Source: Hyphomicrobium sp. (GTDB taxonomy: Bacteria > Pseudomonadota > Alphaproteobacteria > Rhizobiales > Hyphomicrobiaceae). From it: a stretch of 64,000 nucleotides of DNA. The translations under genes and the position numbers were made by a program. The DNA is taken from positions 62,001 through 126,000 of the forward strand of contig NZ_JAIETU010000004.1 in the NCBI RefSeq assembly GCF_019744875.1, written 5' to 3'. Numbering within the stretch: the first letter of the stretch is position 1; the number at the start of each line of letters is the position of its first letter. Shown here piece after piece: positions 26,073 to 37,285 of the stretch. The notes under the pieces were generated by a model. It was not told where the DNA came from. It ran no database searches and worked only from the letters and a program-made list of their open reading frames with translations.

Positions 26073-27128
26073 TCAGAACCCGTAAACCGCGCCGCGCTCG
26101 GGGTCTTTCTTGGCCACGAGGCGGGCGAGGTCGACGATGACCTTGGCCTGCTTCCAGGTCGCGTCGTCCTGCATTTTGCCGTCGATCATCACGGCGCCCG
26201 TGCCGTCGGGCATGGCCTCCAGGATGCGCTTGGCGAAGGCGACTTCCTTCTCGTCGGGCGAGAAGACGCGCTTGGCAATGTCGATCTGGGTCGGGTGCAG
26301 CGACCAGGCGCCGAGACAACCCTGGATGAACGCGTTGCGGAACTGCGCCTCGCAGGCGGCGCCGTCGGAGAAGTCGCCGAAGGGGCCGTAGAACGGCTTC
26401 AGGCCATAGGCGAGGCACGCATCGACCATCTTGCCGACGGTGTAGTGCCAGAGATCCTGCTGCGCGCGGGCGCGCGGGGCGTTGGCATCGGCCCCGGCAT
26501 CGGCCAGCACGTTGTAGTCGGGGTGGCCGCCGCCGACGCGCGTGGTCTTCATGCCGCGCGATGCGGCGAGGTCTGCCGGGCCGAGGCTCATGCCGTGCAT
26601 GCGCGGCGAGGCGGCGGCGATGGCTTCGACGTTCTTGACGCCCTCGGCCGTCTCGAGAATGGCGTGGATCATGATCGGCTTCTTGACGCCGTACTTGGCT
26701 TCGAGCTGGGCGAGGAGCTGATCGAGGTAGTGGATGTCCCAGGGGCCTTCGACCTTGGGCAGCATCATGACGTCGACCTTGTTGCCGGCCTCGCGCACGA
26801 TCTCGATGACGTCGTCGAGCATCCAAGGCGAGTTGAGGCAGTTGATGCGCGTCCACAGGCCCGTGTCGCCGAAGTCGTTCTCGCGCGCCATCTGGATGAA
26901 CCCGCGGCGGGCCGCTTCCTTGTCGCCGACCGGGATCGCGTCCTCGAGGTTGCCGAGGACGACGTCGACCTGGCTCGCGATCTCCTTGATCTTCGAGCGG
27001 ATCTTCTCGTTATGCGGCGGCACGAAGTGGATCATGCGCTCGATGCGCACGGGGGCTGCGCGGAAGGGTTCGGGTGCGCCGATGGCGAGGGGGGCGAAAT
27101 GCTTCGCGGGCGTGCGGACGGCGCTCAT
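26073..27128 (-). CDS. mcl: L-malyl-CoA / beta-methylmalyl-CoA lyase, Chloroflexus type
   Basis: A 351-residue Mg-dependent lyase of the HpcH/HpaI-citrate lyase family. It would cleave malyl-CoA to acetyl-CoA and glyoxylate, and beta-methylmalyl-CoA to propionyl-CoA and glyoxylate. From memory it is close to the Chloroflexus aurantiacus Mcl throughout: PLAIGAPEP near the N-terminus, [45 protein letters not shown] and [15 protein letters not shown]. It is clearly different from the shorter (about 320-residue) serine-cycle MclA type. It lies just downstream of phaZ on the same strand (95 bases). A role in the ethylmalonyl-CoA pathway, which links PHB and C2 metabolism, is an inference from chemistry and neighbour. 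Confidence 0.85.
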   Translation of the reverse strand: MSAVRTPAKHFAPLAIGAPEPFRAAPVRIERMIHFVPPHNEKIRSKIKEIASQVDVVLGNLEDAIPVGDKEAARRGFIQMARENDFGDTGLWTRINCLNSPWMLDDVIEIVREAGNKVDVMMLPKVEGPWDIHYLDQLLAQLEAKYGVKKPIMIHAILETAEGVKNVEAIAAASPRMHGMSLGPADLAASRGMKTTRVGGGHPDYNVLADAGADANAPRARAQQDLWHYTVGKMVDACLAYGLKPFYGPFGDFSDGAACEAQFRNAFIQGCLGAWSLHPTQIDIAKRVFSPDEKEVAFAKRILEAMPDGTGAVMIDGKMQDDATWKQAKVIVDLARLVAKKDPERGAVYGF

Positions 27129-27223
27129 CGGGCGAACCTCGGTCTTGATTGGGAAATGGCAGAATGCGCGCGCACTCTAGTGCCCGAGCGGCGGGTGTCA
27201 ACGCGGTGGTTTGCGCGCCGAAA

Positions 27224-28603
<1,380 letters not shown>

Positions 28604-28631
28604 TAGCGACCACTCCCCTCGGGGCTCGAAG

Positions 28632-28644
28632 TTGCAATGCAGCA
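28632..28644 (-). promoter_or_regulatory. Candidate PhaR/PhbF-type operator upstream of phaZ
   Basis: TTGCAATGCAGCA, read on the minus strand as TGCTGCATTGCAA, lies 29-41 bases before the phaZ start codon. It fits the TG-N-TGC-N3-GCAA pattern I recall for PhaR/PhbF repressors of PHB genes. A related copy, TTGTGCATTGCAACA, is at 28779-28793. The regulator itself is not in this window. Confidence 0.5.
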
Positions 28645-28686
28645 GGGCCTTTGACGCGCGTCAAGCATTCCGTCTCAGAAATGTCG

Positions 28687-28754
28687 TAATTGCCCGAATC
28701 ACAGACAAATTTGTGACGCTTCGGTCATCGGCGGGCCCAATAATCGGGCAATTA
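28687..28754. repeat. Inverted repeats in the phaZ leader
   Basis: TAATTGCCCGA (28687-28697) and TCGGGCAATTA (28744-28754) are perfect inverted copies. Between them lies a second dyad, TCACA-N8-TGTGA (28699-28716). A third GGGCAATT copy is part of the palindrome GGGCAATTGCCC at 28817-28828. They may be regulator sites or a leader RNA structure. Confidence 0.6.
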
Positions 28755-28838
28755 GACGAAAGTCGATTGGGTTGCCGCTTGTGCATTGCAACAGGGTTAA
28801 GGCGCCGGAGATTCGGGGGCAATTGCCCGTTGCGAGCA

Positions 28839-28906
28839 TCCCGCGACTACTTACTTTTGCGCGCGTCCCGCGACGACTTACTTTTTGCGCGCGTCCCGCG
28901 ACGACG
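28839..28906. repeat. 27/28-bp tandem duplication covering the 3' end of the lrp gene
   Basis: Units at 28839-28865 and 28866-28893, and a partial third from 28894, share TCCCGCGACGACTTACTTTT and following GCGCGCG. The second unit contains the stop codon of the Lrp-family gene, so the terminal codons and stop are repeated downstream. Confidence 0.75.
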
Positions 28907-29378
28907 TCCGGACCGCGAGCCCGGGGATTGGACGGGTCTTTACCTCGCGCAGGACGAAGCTCGAGCGCAGACGCGTCACGCCCGGCAGCCGCGACAGTTC
29001 CTGCTTGTGAATGCGCTCGTAGTCGGCGAGGTCGCGGGCCAGCACGGTCAGCAGGTAGTCGTCCTCGCCCGACATCAGTTCGCAGCCGATGACCGAGGGC
29101 GACGCGTCCACTGCGGCCTCGAAGGCCTCCAGTCTCTGCTCCGTCTGGTTCTGCAAGCTGATGAAGATGTGCACCGTCATGCCCAATCCGATGGCGCCGC
29201 GGTTGATGCGCGCCTGATAGCCCTCGATGACGCCGGCCTCTTCGAGTGCGCGAATGCGCCGTGCGATGGCGGTCGGGGAGAGGGGAACGCGTTCGGCGAG
29301 CTGGACCTGGCTGAGGCGTCCGTCCTCGACGAGGGCGTCGATGATGGCGTGATCGAGCGCATCTAGTGTTTCTGGCAT
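28878..29378 (-). CDS. Lrp/AsnC family regulator, probably of ald
   Basis: A 166-residue DNA-binding regulator: winged HTH (about 5-60, with LSPTAIARRIRALEEAGVI) followed by the effector-binding RAM domain (about 68-145, with GEDDYLLTVLARDLADYE). The C-terminal 15 residues are basic and end in a duplicated segment. It is divergent from alanine dehydrogenase, the classical position of AldR-type activators that respond to alanine. The 137-bp shared region has two GAAAATTGCG repeats 43 bases apart. The role as ald regulator is inferred from position. Confidence 0.9.
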   Translation of the reverse strand: MPETLDALDHAIIDALVEDGRLSQVQLAERVPLSPTAIARRIRALEEAGVIEGYQARINRGAIGLGMTVHIFISLQNQTEQRLEAFEAAVDASPSVIGCELMSGEDDYLLTVLARDLADYERIHKQELSRLPGVTRLRSSFVLREVKTRPIPGLAVRTSSRDARKK

Positions 29379-29397
29379 TGGATTTCTGCGAAAAAGT

Positions 29398-29450
29398 GAA
29401 AATTGCGACGATTATCTGCGCCTGCGTCCTGTTGTTCAACGAAAATTGCG
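29398..29450. promoter_or_regulatory. Phased direct repeats in the lrp-ald divergent region
   Basis: GAAAATTGCG occurs exactly at 29398-29407 and 29441-29450, 43 bases apart, about four helical turns, so both face the same side of DNA. They are good candidates for sites of the adjacent Lrp-family regulator. Confidence 0.5.
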
Positions 29451-29515
29451 GACTCTCGCTGCCTGTTTCCCAATAGGATGAATGCCGGAAATCAGCGTCC
29501 TCAGGGAGATGGTTC

Positions 29516-30634
29516 ATGCGCATCGGCGTTCCGACGGAGATCAAAAGCGATGAGTTTCGCGTTGGCCTCGTGCCGGGATCGGTGCGGGAGCTGACCGCGA
29601 GGGGTCACGAGGTTCTGGTGCAGGCCGGCGCGGGTGCGGGCATCTTCGCCGACGACGCCGTCTACGAGCAGAGCGGGGCGCGCATCGTTCCGAGCGCCGA
29701 GCAGGTGTTCGCCGAAGCCGAAATGATCGTGAAGGTGAAGGAGCCGCAGGCCGTCGAAGTGGCGCGCCTCAAGCCGCACCAGATTCTCTTCACGTACCTT
29801 CATCTCGCGCCCGATCCTGCGCAGGCGCGCGGTCTGCTCGCCTCAGGCGCGGCGGCCATTGCCTACGAGACCGTGACGGACCAGGCGGGCGGCCTGCCGC
29901 TGCTGGCGCCGATGAGCGAGGTTGCGGGACGGCTTTCGATCGAAGCGGCGGCGATCGCGCTTCGGCGCCCGACCGGCGGACGTGGCGTTCTCATGGGCGG
30001 CGTGCCCGGCGTGCGTCCGGCCAAAGTCGTGGTGCTCGGTGGTGGCGTTGTCGGTACGCATGCGGCGCGCATGGCCGTGGGGCTCGGCGCGGACATGACG
30101 ATCATCGACAAGTCGCTGCCGCGTCTGCGCCAGCTCGACGAACTATTCCAGGGCCGGGTCGTGACGCTCGCCTCGACGATGCACGCCATCGAAAGCGCGG
30201 TGCTCGAAGCGGACGTGGTGATCGGCGCGGTGCTGGTTGCTGGCGCGAGCGCGCCGAAGCTGGTGTCGCGCGCGATGCTGGGATCGATGAAGCGCGGCGC
30301 GGTGCTGGTCGATGTGTCCATCGATCAGGGCGGCTGCTTCGAGACCTCGCGGCCGACGACGCACGCGCATCCGACGTTCGAAGTCGACGGTGTCATTCAC
30401 TACTGCGTGGCCAACATGCCGGGTGCGGTGCCGGTGACGAGCGCGCAGGCGCTCAACAACGCAACGCTGCCGTTCGTGCTGAAGCTCGCAGATCATGGGC
30501 TTGCCGCGTTCGACAGGGACAAGCATCTGGCGGCCGGACTGAATGTGAGGGACGGACGCATCACGCATTCCGCGGTCGCAGCCTCGCTCGGGTTCGATCG
30601 CATCGGTACGGGACCTTCGGTGGCCGCCGCCTAG
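29516..30634 (+). CDS. ald: Alanine dehydrogenase
   Basis: A 372-residue cytoplasmic NAD-dependent enzyme interconverting L-alanine and pyruvate plus ammonia. It starts MRIGVPTEIK, has IVKVKEPQ (substrate lysine, about 70-77), the histidine in YLHLAPD (about 94-100), the Rossmann motif VVVLGGGVVGTHAA (170-183) and the closing segment MPGAVPVTSAQALNNATLPF, all typical of the family. The length is standard. A ribosome site (CAGGGAG) precedes ATG 29516. It is probably activated by the divergent Lrp-family regulator in response to alanine and ends at a strong terminator. Alanine formed by pyruvate-dependent transaminases of the polyamine block could be a substrate. Confidence 0.95.
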   Translation: MRIGVPTEIKSDEFRVGLVPGSVRELTARGHEVLVQAGAGAGIFADDAVYEQSGARIVPSAEQVFAEAEMIVKVKEPQAVEVARLKPHQILFTYLHLAPDPAQARGLLASGAAAIAYETVTDQAGGLPLLAPMSEVAGRLSIEAAAIALRRPTGGRGVLMGGVPGVRPAKVVVLGGGVVGTHAARMAVGLGADMTIIDKSLPRLRQLDELFQGRVVTLASTMHAIESAVLEADVVIGAVLVAGASAPKLVSRAMLGSMKRGAVLVDVSIDQGGCFETSRPTTHAHPTFEVDGVIHYCVANMPGAVPVTSAQALNNATLPFVLKLADHGLAAFDRDKHLAAGLNVRDGRITHSAVAASLGFDRIGTGPSVAAA

Positions 30635-30696
30635 AGCACGTTCGGCCATTCTATCCGGCGCGCGCCTTTCCCCCCCGTAACGCGTGCGCCGTCCAG

Positions 30697-30744
30697 CCGG
30701 TCCGCCTCCCCATTCCCCCCGTGGGGCGGACCGGCCTTTTTTTT
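30697..30744 (+). terminator. Rho-independent terminator after ald
   Basis: CCGGTCCGCC (30697-30706) pairs with GGCGGACCGG (30725-30734), with C-rich and G-rich bases extending the stem, followed by T8 at 30737-30744. It also separates ald from the convergent SDR gene, ending at 30750. Confidence 0.88.
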
Positions 30745-30749
30745 AGCCC

Positions 30750-31508
30750 TCACTCCGCATAGATCATTTTGACGGTCATGCCGCCGTCGATCGTGATGTT
30801 CTGGCCCGTCATGAAGCCGGCATGCCGGGCGAGGAAGAGGCAGGCCTCCGCGATATCCTCCGGCCGCCCGACGCGCTGGACAGGGTGCTGGGTCTTGTCG
30901 CGCTCCGAATGGTGAGGGTGCTCGGCGCGGGGCGTGTATTGCCAGTCGCGCGTTTCGATCCAGCCGGGGCTCACGGCGTTCACGCGGATTGCGAGCGGGC
31001 CGAGACTGATCGCCATGCCGTGCGTCAGGGCGACGATGGCGCCTTTCGAGGCCGTGTAGGATTCCGTATCCGGTTCCGACATGAAGGCGCGGGTCGAGGC
31101 GATATTGATAATGGCGCCGCCCTGGCCGCGTTTCACCATGTGCTTTGCGGCGGCCTGCGAGCAGAGAACCGTGCCGCGCACGTTGGTCGCCATCACGCGG
31201 TCGAAGTCGTCTATCGCCAGATCCAGGAACGGCGCGCGGACCATGATGCCGGCATTGTTGATCAGGACATCCGGGCAGGCGAGCTCGCGCACGGTTTGAT
31301 CCATCCAGCGGTCGACCTCGGTCTTGTCTGCGACATCGGTCTTGACGAAGAGCGCGCGGGCGCCTTTCGCCTCGATCTTCGCAACCGCTTCGGCGCCGGC
31401 CTCCGCGTCGGGATCGGCAATCGAAACGGCGTAGCCGGCGTCCGCAAATCCGAAGGCGATGCCGCGGCCGATGCCTTGCGCTCCGCCTGTGATGGCGACG
31501 ACTTTCAT
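30750..31508 (-). CDS. SDR family NAD(P)-dependent oxidoreductase
   Basis: A 252-residue classical SDR: TGGAQGIG (about 7-14), Asp in SIADPDAE after the second strand (NAD preference likely), NNAG, the active-site serine in NIAST and the YTASK pair, then SPGWIET and a C-terminal TIDGGMT. It resembles the glucose/sugar dehydrogenase and FabG-like subgroup, but the substrate is unknown. It differs from the first SDR of this window and is not a close duplicate. It is followed by no obvious partner and converges with ald. Confidence 0.9.
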   Translation of the reverse strand: MKVVAITGGAQGIGRGIAFGFADAGYAVSIADPDAEAGAEAVAKIEAKGARALFVKTDVADKTEVDRWMDQTVRELACPDVLINNAGIMVRAPFLDLAIDDFDRVMATNVRGTVLCSQAAAKHMVKRGQGGAIINIASTRAFMSEPDTESYTASKGAIVALTHGMAISLGPLAIRVNAVSPGWIETRDWQYTPRAEHPHHSERDKTQHPVQRVGRPEDIAEACLFLARHAGFMTGQNITIDGGMTVKMIYAE

Positions 31509-31578
31509 GTCCTGGCCTCCCTCGTCGCTGTTTCTCTACAACCGCGCGGCGCGCGCGGGGTTGCAGGCGTGCGCGCGA

Positions 31579-32418
31579 TTAGTGTCCGGCGAGCTTGGAG
31601 GCCATCACGGAGATGGTGCGCTGATAGACTTCGGCGCGGTTCCAATCCTTCAGCACCTGATAGTTCTTGGTGCCCGCGTGCCAGGGCTGGCCGCTCTGCC
31701 AGCCGTGGCCTTTGAGGAAGTTTGCGGTGGAGGCCAGCACATCGGGCACGCTATGGACGAGATCGGCGCGGCCGTCGCCATCGAAGTCGACGGCGTATTT
31801 GACATAAGGCGTCGGCAGAAACTGCGTCTGGCCGATTTCTCCAGCCCAGCCGCCGCGCATGGCGGCGGGCGTCATGTCGCCGTGCTGGACGATGCGCAGG
31901 GCATCCATGAGCTGGCCGGTGAAGAACGGCGAGCGGCGGCAGTCGTAGGCCAGCGTGGCCAGCGAGCGGATGATGGCGAACTTGCCGCTCGTGTCCGCGC
32001 CGAAATTGGTCTCGAGGCCCCAGATGGCGATGACGACTTCGGCGGGGACGCCGAACTGGCGCTCCATGCGGTCCAGGGTGGCGCGGTGGGTCTTCATGCG
32101 GGCGCGTGCGCGGCCGACGAGGACGGAGCCGACGCGGCGGGCATAGAACTGCTCGAACGACAGTTTGAAGGACTTCTGATTGCGATCGAAATGAATGACG
32201 CGCGGATCGTAGCTGACGCCGTCGAGGCCCTGGGCGATGGCGCGCTGGGAAATGCCCGCCGTGGCGGCCTGTTTCTTGAATCCCGCAAGCCAGGCGCCGA
32301 AGCCGCCCGCGCTCGAGCCGCAGGATGCGGCCTGGGTGTGCGTGGCGCTCAGGAGCGCGACAAGGCCGGCTGCAATTGCGACGCGAGCCGCGTGTGCGAA
32401 TGACGGTGGGGTTGGCAT
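31579..32418 (-). CDS. Lytic murein transglycosylase, MltB family
   Basis: A 279-residue periplasmic enzyme that cleaves peptidoglycan glycan strands with formation of 1,6-anhydroMurNAc. The catalytic glutamate is Glu136 in WGLETNFG, followed by GGWAGEIGQTQFLPTPY and FDGDGRADL, characteristic of the SltB/MltB group. The N-terminal signal segment ends at TQAASC; Cys33 could be a lipoprotein acylation site, but the lipobox AAS-C is weak, so simple secretion is equally possible. It lacks the C-terminal peptidoglycan-binding domain that some homologues have. It is a single gene. Confidence 0.92.
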   Translation of the reverse strand: MPTPPSFAHAARVAIAAGLVALLSATHTQAASCGSSAGGFGAWLAGFKKQAATAGISQRAIAQGLDGVSYDPRVIHFDRNQKSFKLSFEQFYARRVGSVLVGRARARMKTHRATLDRMERQFGVPAEVVIAIWGLETNFGADTSGKFAIIRSLATLAYDCRRSPFFTGQLMDALRIVQHGDMTPAAMRGGWAGEIGQTQFLPTPYVKYAVDFDGDGRADLVHSVPDVLASTANFLKGHGWQSGQPWHAGTKNYQVLKDWNRAEVYQRTISVMASKLAGH

Positions 32419-32512
32419 GGCTCGCGGATCCTCGTGTTGCGATGCGCCGGAGTGATAGCGGCTCGCGTCTGGGTGGTCAAAGTTGCGTGATGGTTCGGCC
32501 GGGCAAAGGCGA

Positions 32513-33538
32513 TCAGAGCGCGAAATCTAGCGTCGCGCGTGTCCCGCGATTGCCGGTCTCGTAGTGGAAGGTGCCTTCGAGGCCGCGCGCCATGGCCGTG
32601 ATGATGCGCGTGCCGAGGCCCGTTCTCTTGGGTTTGTCGGAGCCGTCCCAGCCGATGCCGTCGTCCTCGACGACGAGTGAGAGGCGGCTGCCGTTGACGC
32701 GGCGCAGGAAGACGCGGATGTCGCCGGCCTGATCCACCGGGTAGGCGTACTTGAAGGCGTTGGTGACAAGCTCCGTGACGATGACGGCGAGGGAAATGGC
32801 GCGGTCGGTCGGCAAGCGAATGTTCTCGTCGGCGAAGACCTTGATGGCGCTCTGGCCGTCGTTGCCCAGCACTGCGACCAGTTCCTCGCCGAGGTTGTTG
32901 AGGTAGGCGTCCAGGTCGACGAAGCGGACATCGGTTGACGTGTAGAGCCGCCGGTGAATGCCGGCGATGGCGATGATGCGCGCCTTCATTTCCGCAAGCG
33001 CGGTTTTCGCGGCCTCGTCGCTGACGGCACTGGCCTGGAACGATGCCAGCGAAGCGATGAGGGCCAGGGAGTTCGCGACCCTGTGATTGACTTCCGCGAG
33101 CAAAAGCTCGGCGCGCTCCTTGGCGGCTTCGATGGCGCGGCGCTGCTCTTCGCTCTCGCGTTGGTGGCGGCGCTGAACCATGGCCTGCTTGACCGACTGA
33201 GCGAGAAGCTCGCGGTAGTGGCCGTCCACATCCTTCCAGACGTAATCGACGGCGCCCGCCTTCAAAGCGGAGACGGCGACGCGGGCGTCTTCAGAGCCCG
33301 TGACGTAGATGATGGGCGGCGCATCTTCGATGGCGAGGATCTCGGGAATGAGATCGAGGCCGGTTTCGCTGATGAGATTGTGGTCGAGAGCGATGGCGTC
33401 GTAGGTGTTCGCCCTCAGGAGCGCCAGGCCGTCGCGGCTGTTGACGGCGTGCGAAAGGGCAATGTCCTCCGCGGCCAGCACGCGCTTCAGCAGGCGCGCC
33501 AGTCCTTCGTCGTCGTCAATGTAGAGGACGTGCACCAT
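32513..33538 (-). CDS. Receiver-HisKA_2 histidine kinase
   Basis: A 341-residue soluble hybrid. The N-terminal receiver (1-125) has the acidic pocket IDDD (7-10) and phosphoacceptor Asp52, with Thr80 and a lysine at 102. It is followed by a helical linker and a HisKA_2-type phosphotransfer helix with His152 in EVNHRVANSL, and an HATPase domain (about 215-341, with ELVTNAFKYA and GIGW). HisKA_2/HWE kinases are the type that act on PhyR in the alphaproteobacterial general stress response, but also on others. It is the last gene of a three-gene cluster (15 bases after the receiver gene). Cytoplasmic. Confidence 0.9.
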   Translation of the reverse strand: MVHVLYIDDDEGLARLLKRVLAAEDIALSHAVNSRDGLALLRANTYDAIALDHNLISETGLDLIPEILAIEDAPPIIYVTGSEDARVAVSALKAGAVDYVWKDVDGHYRELLAQSVKQAMVQRRHQRESEEQRRAIEAAKERAELLLAEVNHRVANSLALIASLASFQASAVSDEAAKTALAEMKARIIAIAGIHRRLYTSTDVRFVDLDAYLNNLGEELVAVLGNDGQSAIKVFADENIRLPTDRAISLAVIVTELVTNAFKYAYPVDQAGDIRVFLRRVNGSRLSLVVEDDGIGWDGSDKPKRTGLGTRIITAMARGLEGTFHYETGNRGTRATLDFAL

Positions 33539-33552
33539 CGCGTGGAGCGCTC

Positions 33553-34008
33553 TCAGTCTGTTGTCGGCACTTGCATGACGGAGACGAACAAGCCGAGCTG
33601 GCGGATTGCGTTGGCGAAGCTCTCGTAGTTCACCGGCTTGGTGATGTAGACGTTGGCGCCGAGATCGTAGCAGCGCTGGATTTCGCGCTCGTCGTCGGTG
33701 GTCGTGAGGATGACGACCGGGGAGCGGCGAATGTTCGGGTTCGACTTGATCTTTTCCAGGATCGAGACGCCGCTCATGTCGGGCAGGTTGAGATCGAGCA
33801 GCACGAGCAGCGCGCGGCGCGCGTTGGTGTCGCCCGAGCCGTCGGCGCCGAACAGATACGACAGAGCGGCGGTGCCGTTCTGGAACGGGATGATCTCGTT
33901 GGTGACGCCCGCGCGGCGGATGTTGCGCTCGATAAGGCGGGCGTGGCCCTCGTCGTCTTCGATCATCACGATGGTGACGTGGGCGGCTTTAGAGGGGTCG
34001 GACATCAT
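33553..34008 (-). CDS. Single-domain response regulator (Rcp1-like)
   Basis: A 151-residue stand-alone receiver. The acidic pair is in IEDDE (17-20), phosphoacceptor Asp72 in LLDLNLPDMSG, Thr102-104 region and Lys124 in ITKPVNYE. The ARRALLVLLDLNLP pattern and long loop are typical of the Rcp1 type that pairs with phytochrome-like or CHASE-type kinases. No output domain: it probably relays phosphate from the upstream membrane kinase to the downstream receiver-kinase. Its start overlaps the preceding kinase gene stop by four bases, suggesting translational coupling. Confidence 0.92.
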   Translation of the reverse strand: MMSDPSKAAHVTIVMIEDDEGHARLIERNIRRAGVTNEIIPFQNGTAALSYLFGADGSGDTNARRALLVLLDLNLPDMSGVSILEKIKSNPNIRRSPVVILTTTDDEREIQRCYDLGANVYITKPVNYESFANAIRQLGLFVSVMQVPTTD

Positions 34009-35495
34009 AGGCTCTCCACGTGAGGTTCTTTTATGCGCGACTTTTTCGGGAGATCGACTTCAAACGTCGTTTCATGGCCGAAAGTTGAAGTGACGGTCAC
34101 GTCCCCGCCCATCCTGCGCACAAGTGCACGCACATGAGCAAGGCCCACGCCTTCGCCTGGCCGATCCTGGGTCCCTGCGCGGCGGAAGAGTTCGAATACA
34201 CGTTCGAGGTCTTTCTCCTCGATTCCGCGGCCGTTATCCTTAATCCGGATCTTGACGCGCCCGCCCGATTCCTCGCCGGCAACCTCTATAAGCCCCGGCC
34301 GGTCCTTGGCGAGGTACTTGACGGCGTTTTCCAGGATGTTGCCGAAAACCTGCTCGAGCGCCAGGCGATCGCCCACGACGCTCGGAAGCTCCTGGGGAAT
34401 TTCGATGGTCGCGTTGGCCGTATCGAGCTGATGCTGGAGGTTGGCGGCGCTGGCGGCAAAGAGCGTGTCGAGATCGACGCGCTCGCGCTTGAGCTCGCGG
34501 CGCCCTTCGCGCGACAGCTTGAGAATGGCCCCGATCAAGGCGTCCATCTTGGTGGTGGACGCGCGAATGAAGTAGACCGCTTCGGGGATCTCTTCGGCGG
34601 CGGCGCGCTTGGCGGCCAGCGTCTGCTCCTCGGTCGGTTCGTCGGCGTCGAAATAGGTTTTGAGCGCCGTCGTGCTGACGTCCAGCTCGCTCGTGAAGCC
34701 CATGATGTTCACAAGGGGCGCGCGCAGGTCGTGGCTGACGATGTAGGCGAAGCGCTGGATTTCCTCGTTGGCGCGCGTGAGCGATGTCGTGCGCTCTGCG
34801 ACCCGGTCTTCCAAGCCTGTATTGAGCTCCATCACCTTCTGGCGGGCTGCGACGAGGCCGGCGGTATTCTCCTTCACGAAATGCAGCGCCATCAGAGAGA
34901 AGAGGATGATGCTGAGGCCGCCGATGCCAGTCACCCAAGCCAGTTGTCTGGCGTCTGCCTCCATGGCGCCGAGGCTGGTGCCGACCCTGCTTTCCGCCGT
35001 GGCGATGATCTGGCCGAGAACGTTGCGCGCCTCATCCATCGCAGTACGGCCTTCGCCCGCGTTGACGATCATCAACGCGTCTGCGTGGCGGCCTTCGCGC
35101 TGCAGATCGATCGTGCGCGTCAATTCCCGCATCTTGATGCTTGTAAGCTCTTGCAGGCGGGTAATGTTCGCGTCGTTTTCATGAACCGATCGCGTGGCCT
35201 TCCGCAAGGTGGAGAGATAGCCGGGAAGTCCGCTTTCGGCTGAGGCGAGGGGGGCAAGGTACTCTTCCTTGCCGGTGAGAAGGAAGCCGCGTTGGGCGGT
35301 TTCGGCATTGAGCAGCGCGGTCAGGATGACGGTTGCGGCGATGCGGACCTCGCGGTCGCTGGCAACGGATTTGGCGCTTTCCTGCGTGCGCACGACCATC
35401 CAGATCGAGAGTATGGCAATTAGGACAAGGATGAATGTTGCGGCCGTCATCAGGCCGAGCGTTTTGCGTGCGAAGCCGGAAGAGAAAATCGACAT
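34005..35495 (-). CDS. Membrane sensor histidine kinase with CHASE3 domain
   Basis: A 496-residue inner-membrane kinase. A first membrane helix (about 14-34), a CHASE3-type periplasmic helical sensor (about 36-180, with AETAQRGFLLTGKEEYL typical of CHASE3), a second helix (about 186-206), a short coiled coil, then HisKA with His255 in IVSHDLRAPL, and HATPase (about 365-485, with NILENAVKYL, DNGRGIEE and GEGVGLAHV). The C-terminal DLP is followed by a basic tail. It heads the cluster, with a GGAAC-N17-CGTT promoter 160-185 bases before it. The signal is unknown. Confidence 0.93.
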   Translation of the reverse strand: MSIFSSGFARKTLGLMTAATFILVLIAILSIWMVVRTQESAKSVASDREVRIAATVILTALLNAETAQRGFLLTGKEEYLAPLASAESGLPGYLSTLRKATRSVHENDANITRLQELTSIKMRELTRTIDLQREGRHADALMIVNAGEGRTAMDEARNVLGQIIATAESRVGTSLGAMEADARQLAWVTGIGGLSIILFSLMALHFVKENTAGLVAARQKVMELNTGLEDRVAERTTSLTRANEEIQRFAYIVSHDLRAPLVNIMGFTSELDVSTTALKTYFDADEPTEEQTLAAKRAAAEEIPEAVYFIRASTTKMDALIGAILKLSREGRRELKRERVDLDTLFAASAANLQHQLDTANATIEIPQELPSVVGDRLALEQVFGNILENAVKYLAKDRPGLIEVAGEESGGRVKIRIKDNGRGIEEKDLERVFELFRRAGTQDRPGEGVGLAHVRALVRRMGGDVTVTSTFGHETTFEVDLPKKSRIKEPHVESL

Positions 35496-35654
35496 TCAAT
35501 CCATCTCGGTTGTCGGGGTTTCCGGGCGGCGGCGGCGCGCAGGCTTTTCTGCTGGTGCCTGCAACTCGAGCCGTGTCACGACGATATAGCGAAATTGCGA
35601 TCAGCCCATCCCGTCGTCGCGAAAAAGGGTTACGCGCATGCCGTGCGAGCACTG

Positions 35655-35680
35655 AACGCCGGGGGCGCCGCTTTTGTTCC
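35655..35680 (-). promoter_or_regulatory. EcfG (general stress sigma factor) promoter of the kinase cluster
   Basis: On the minus strand, GGAAC (35680-35676), exactly 17 bases, then CGTT (35658-35655). This matches the known alphaproteobacterial EcfG consensus GGAAC-N16/17-CGTT. It would start transcription around 35645, giving a leader of about 150 bases before the CHASE3 kinase gene. Confidence 0.6.
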
Positions 35681-35776
35681 GTTTACGGGACGTCGTTTGG
35701 TCGCGTGCATATGCGTGCCGCGCGCCGGTTCAGGCGCGTGCAATTTTTGCCGGAGAGCGTGGCGGTCGTGTGGTGT

Positions 35777-37284
<1,508 letters not shown>

Positions 37285-37285
<1 letters not shown>

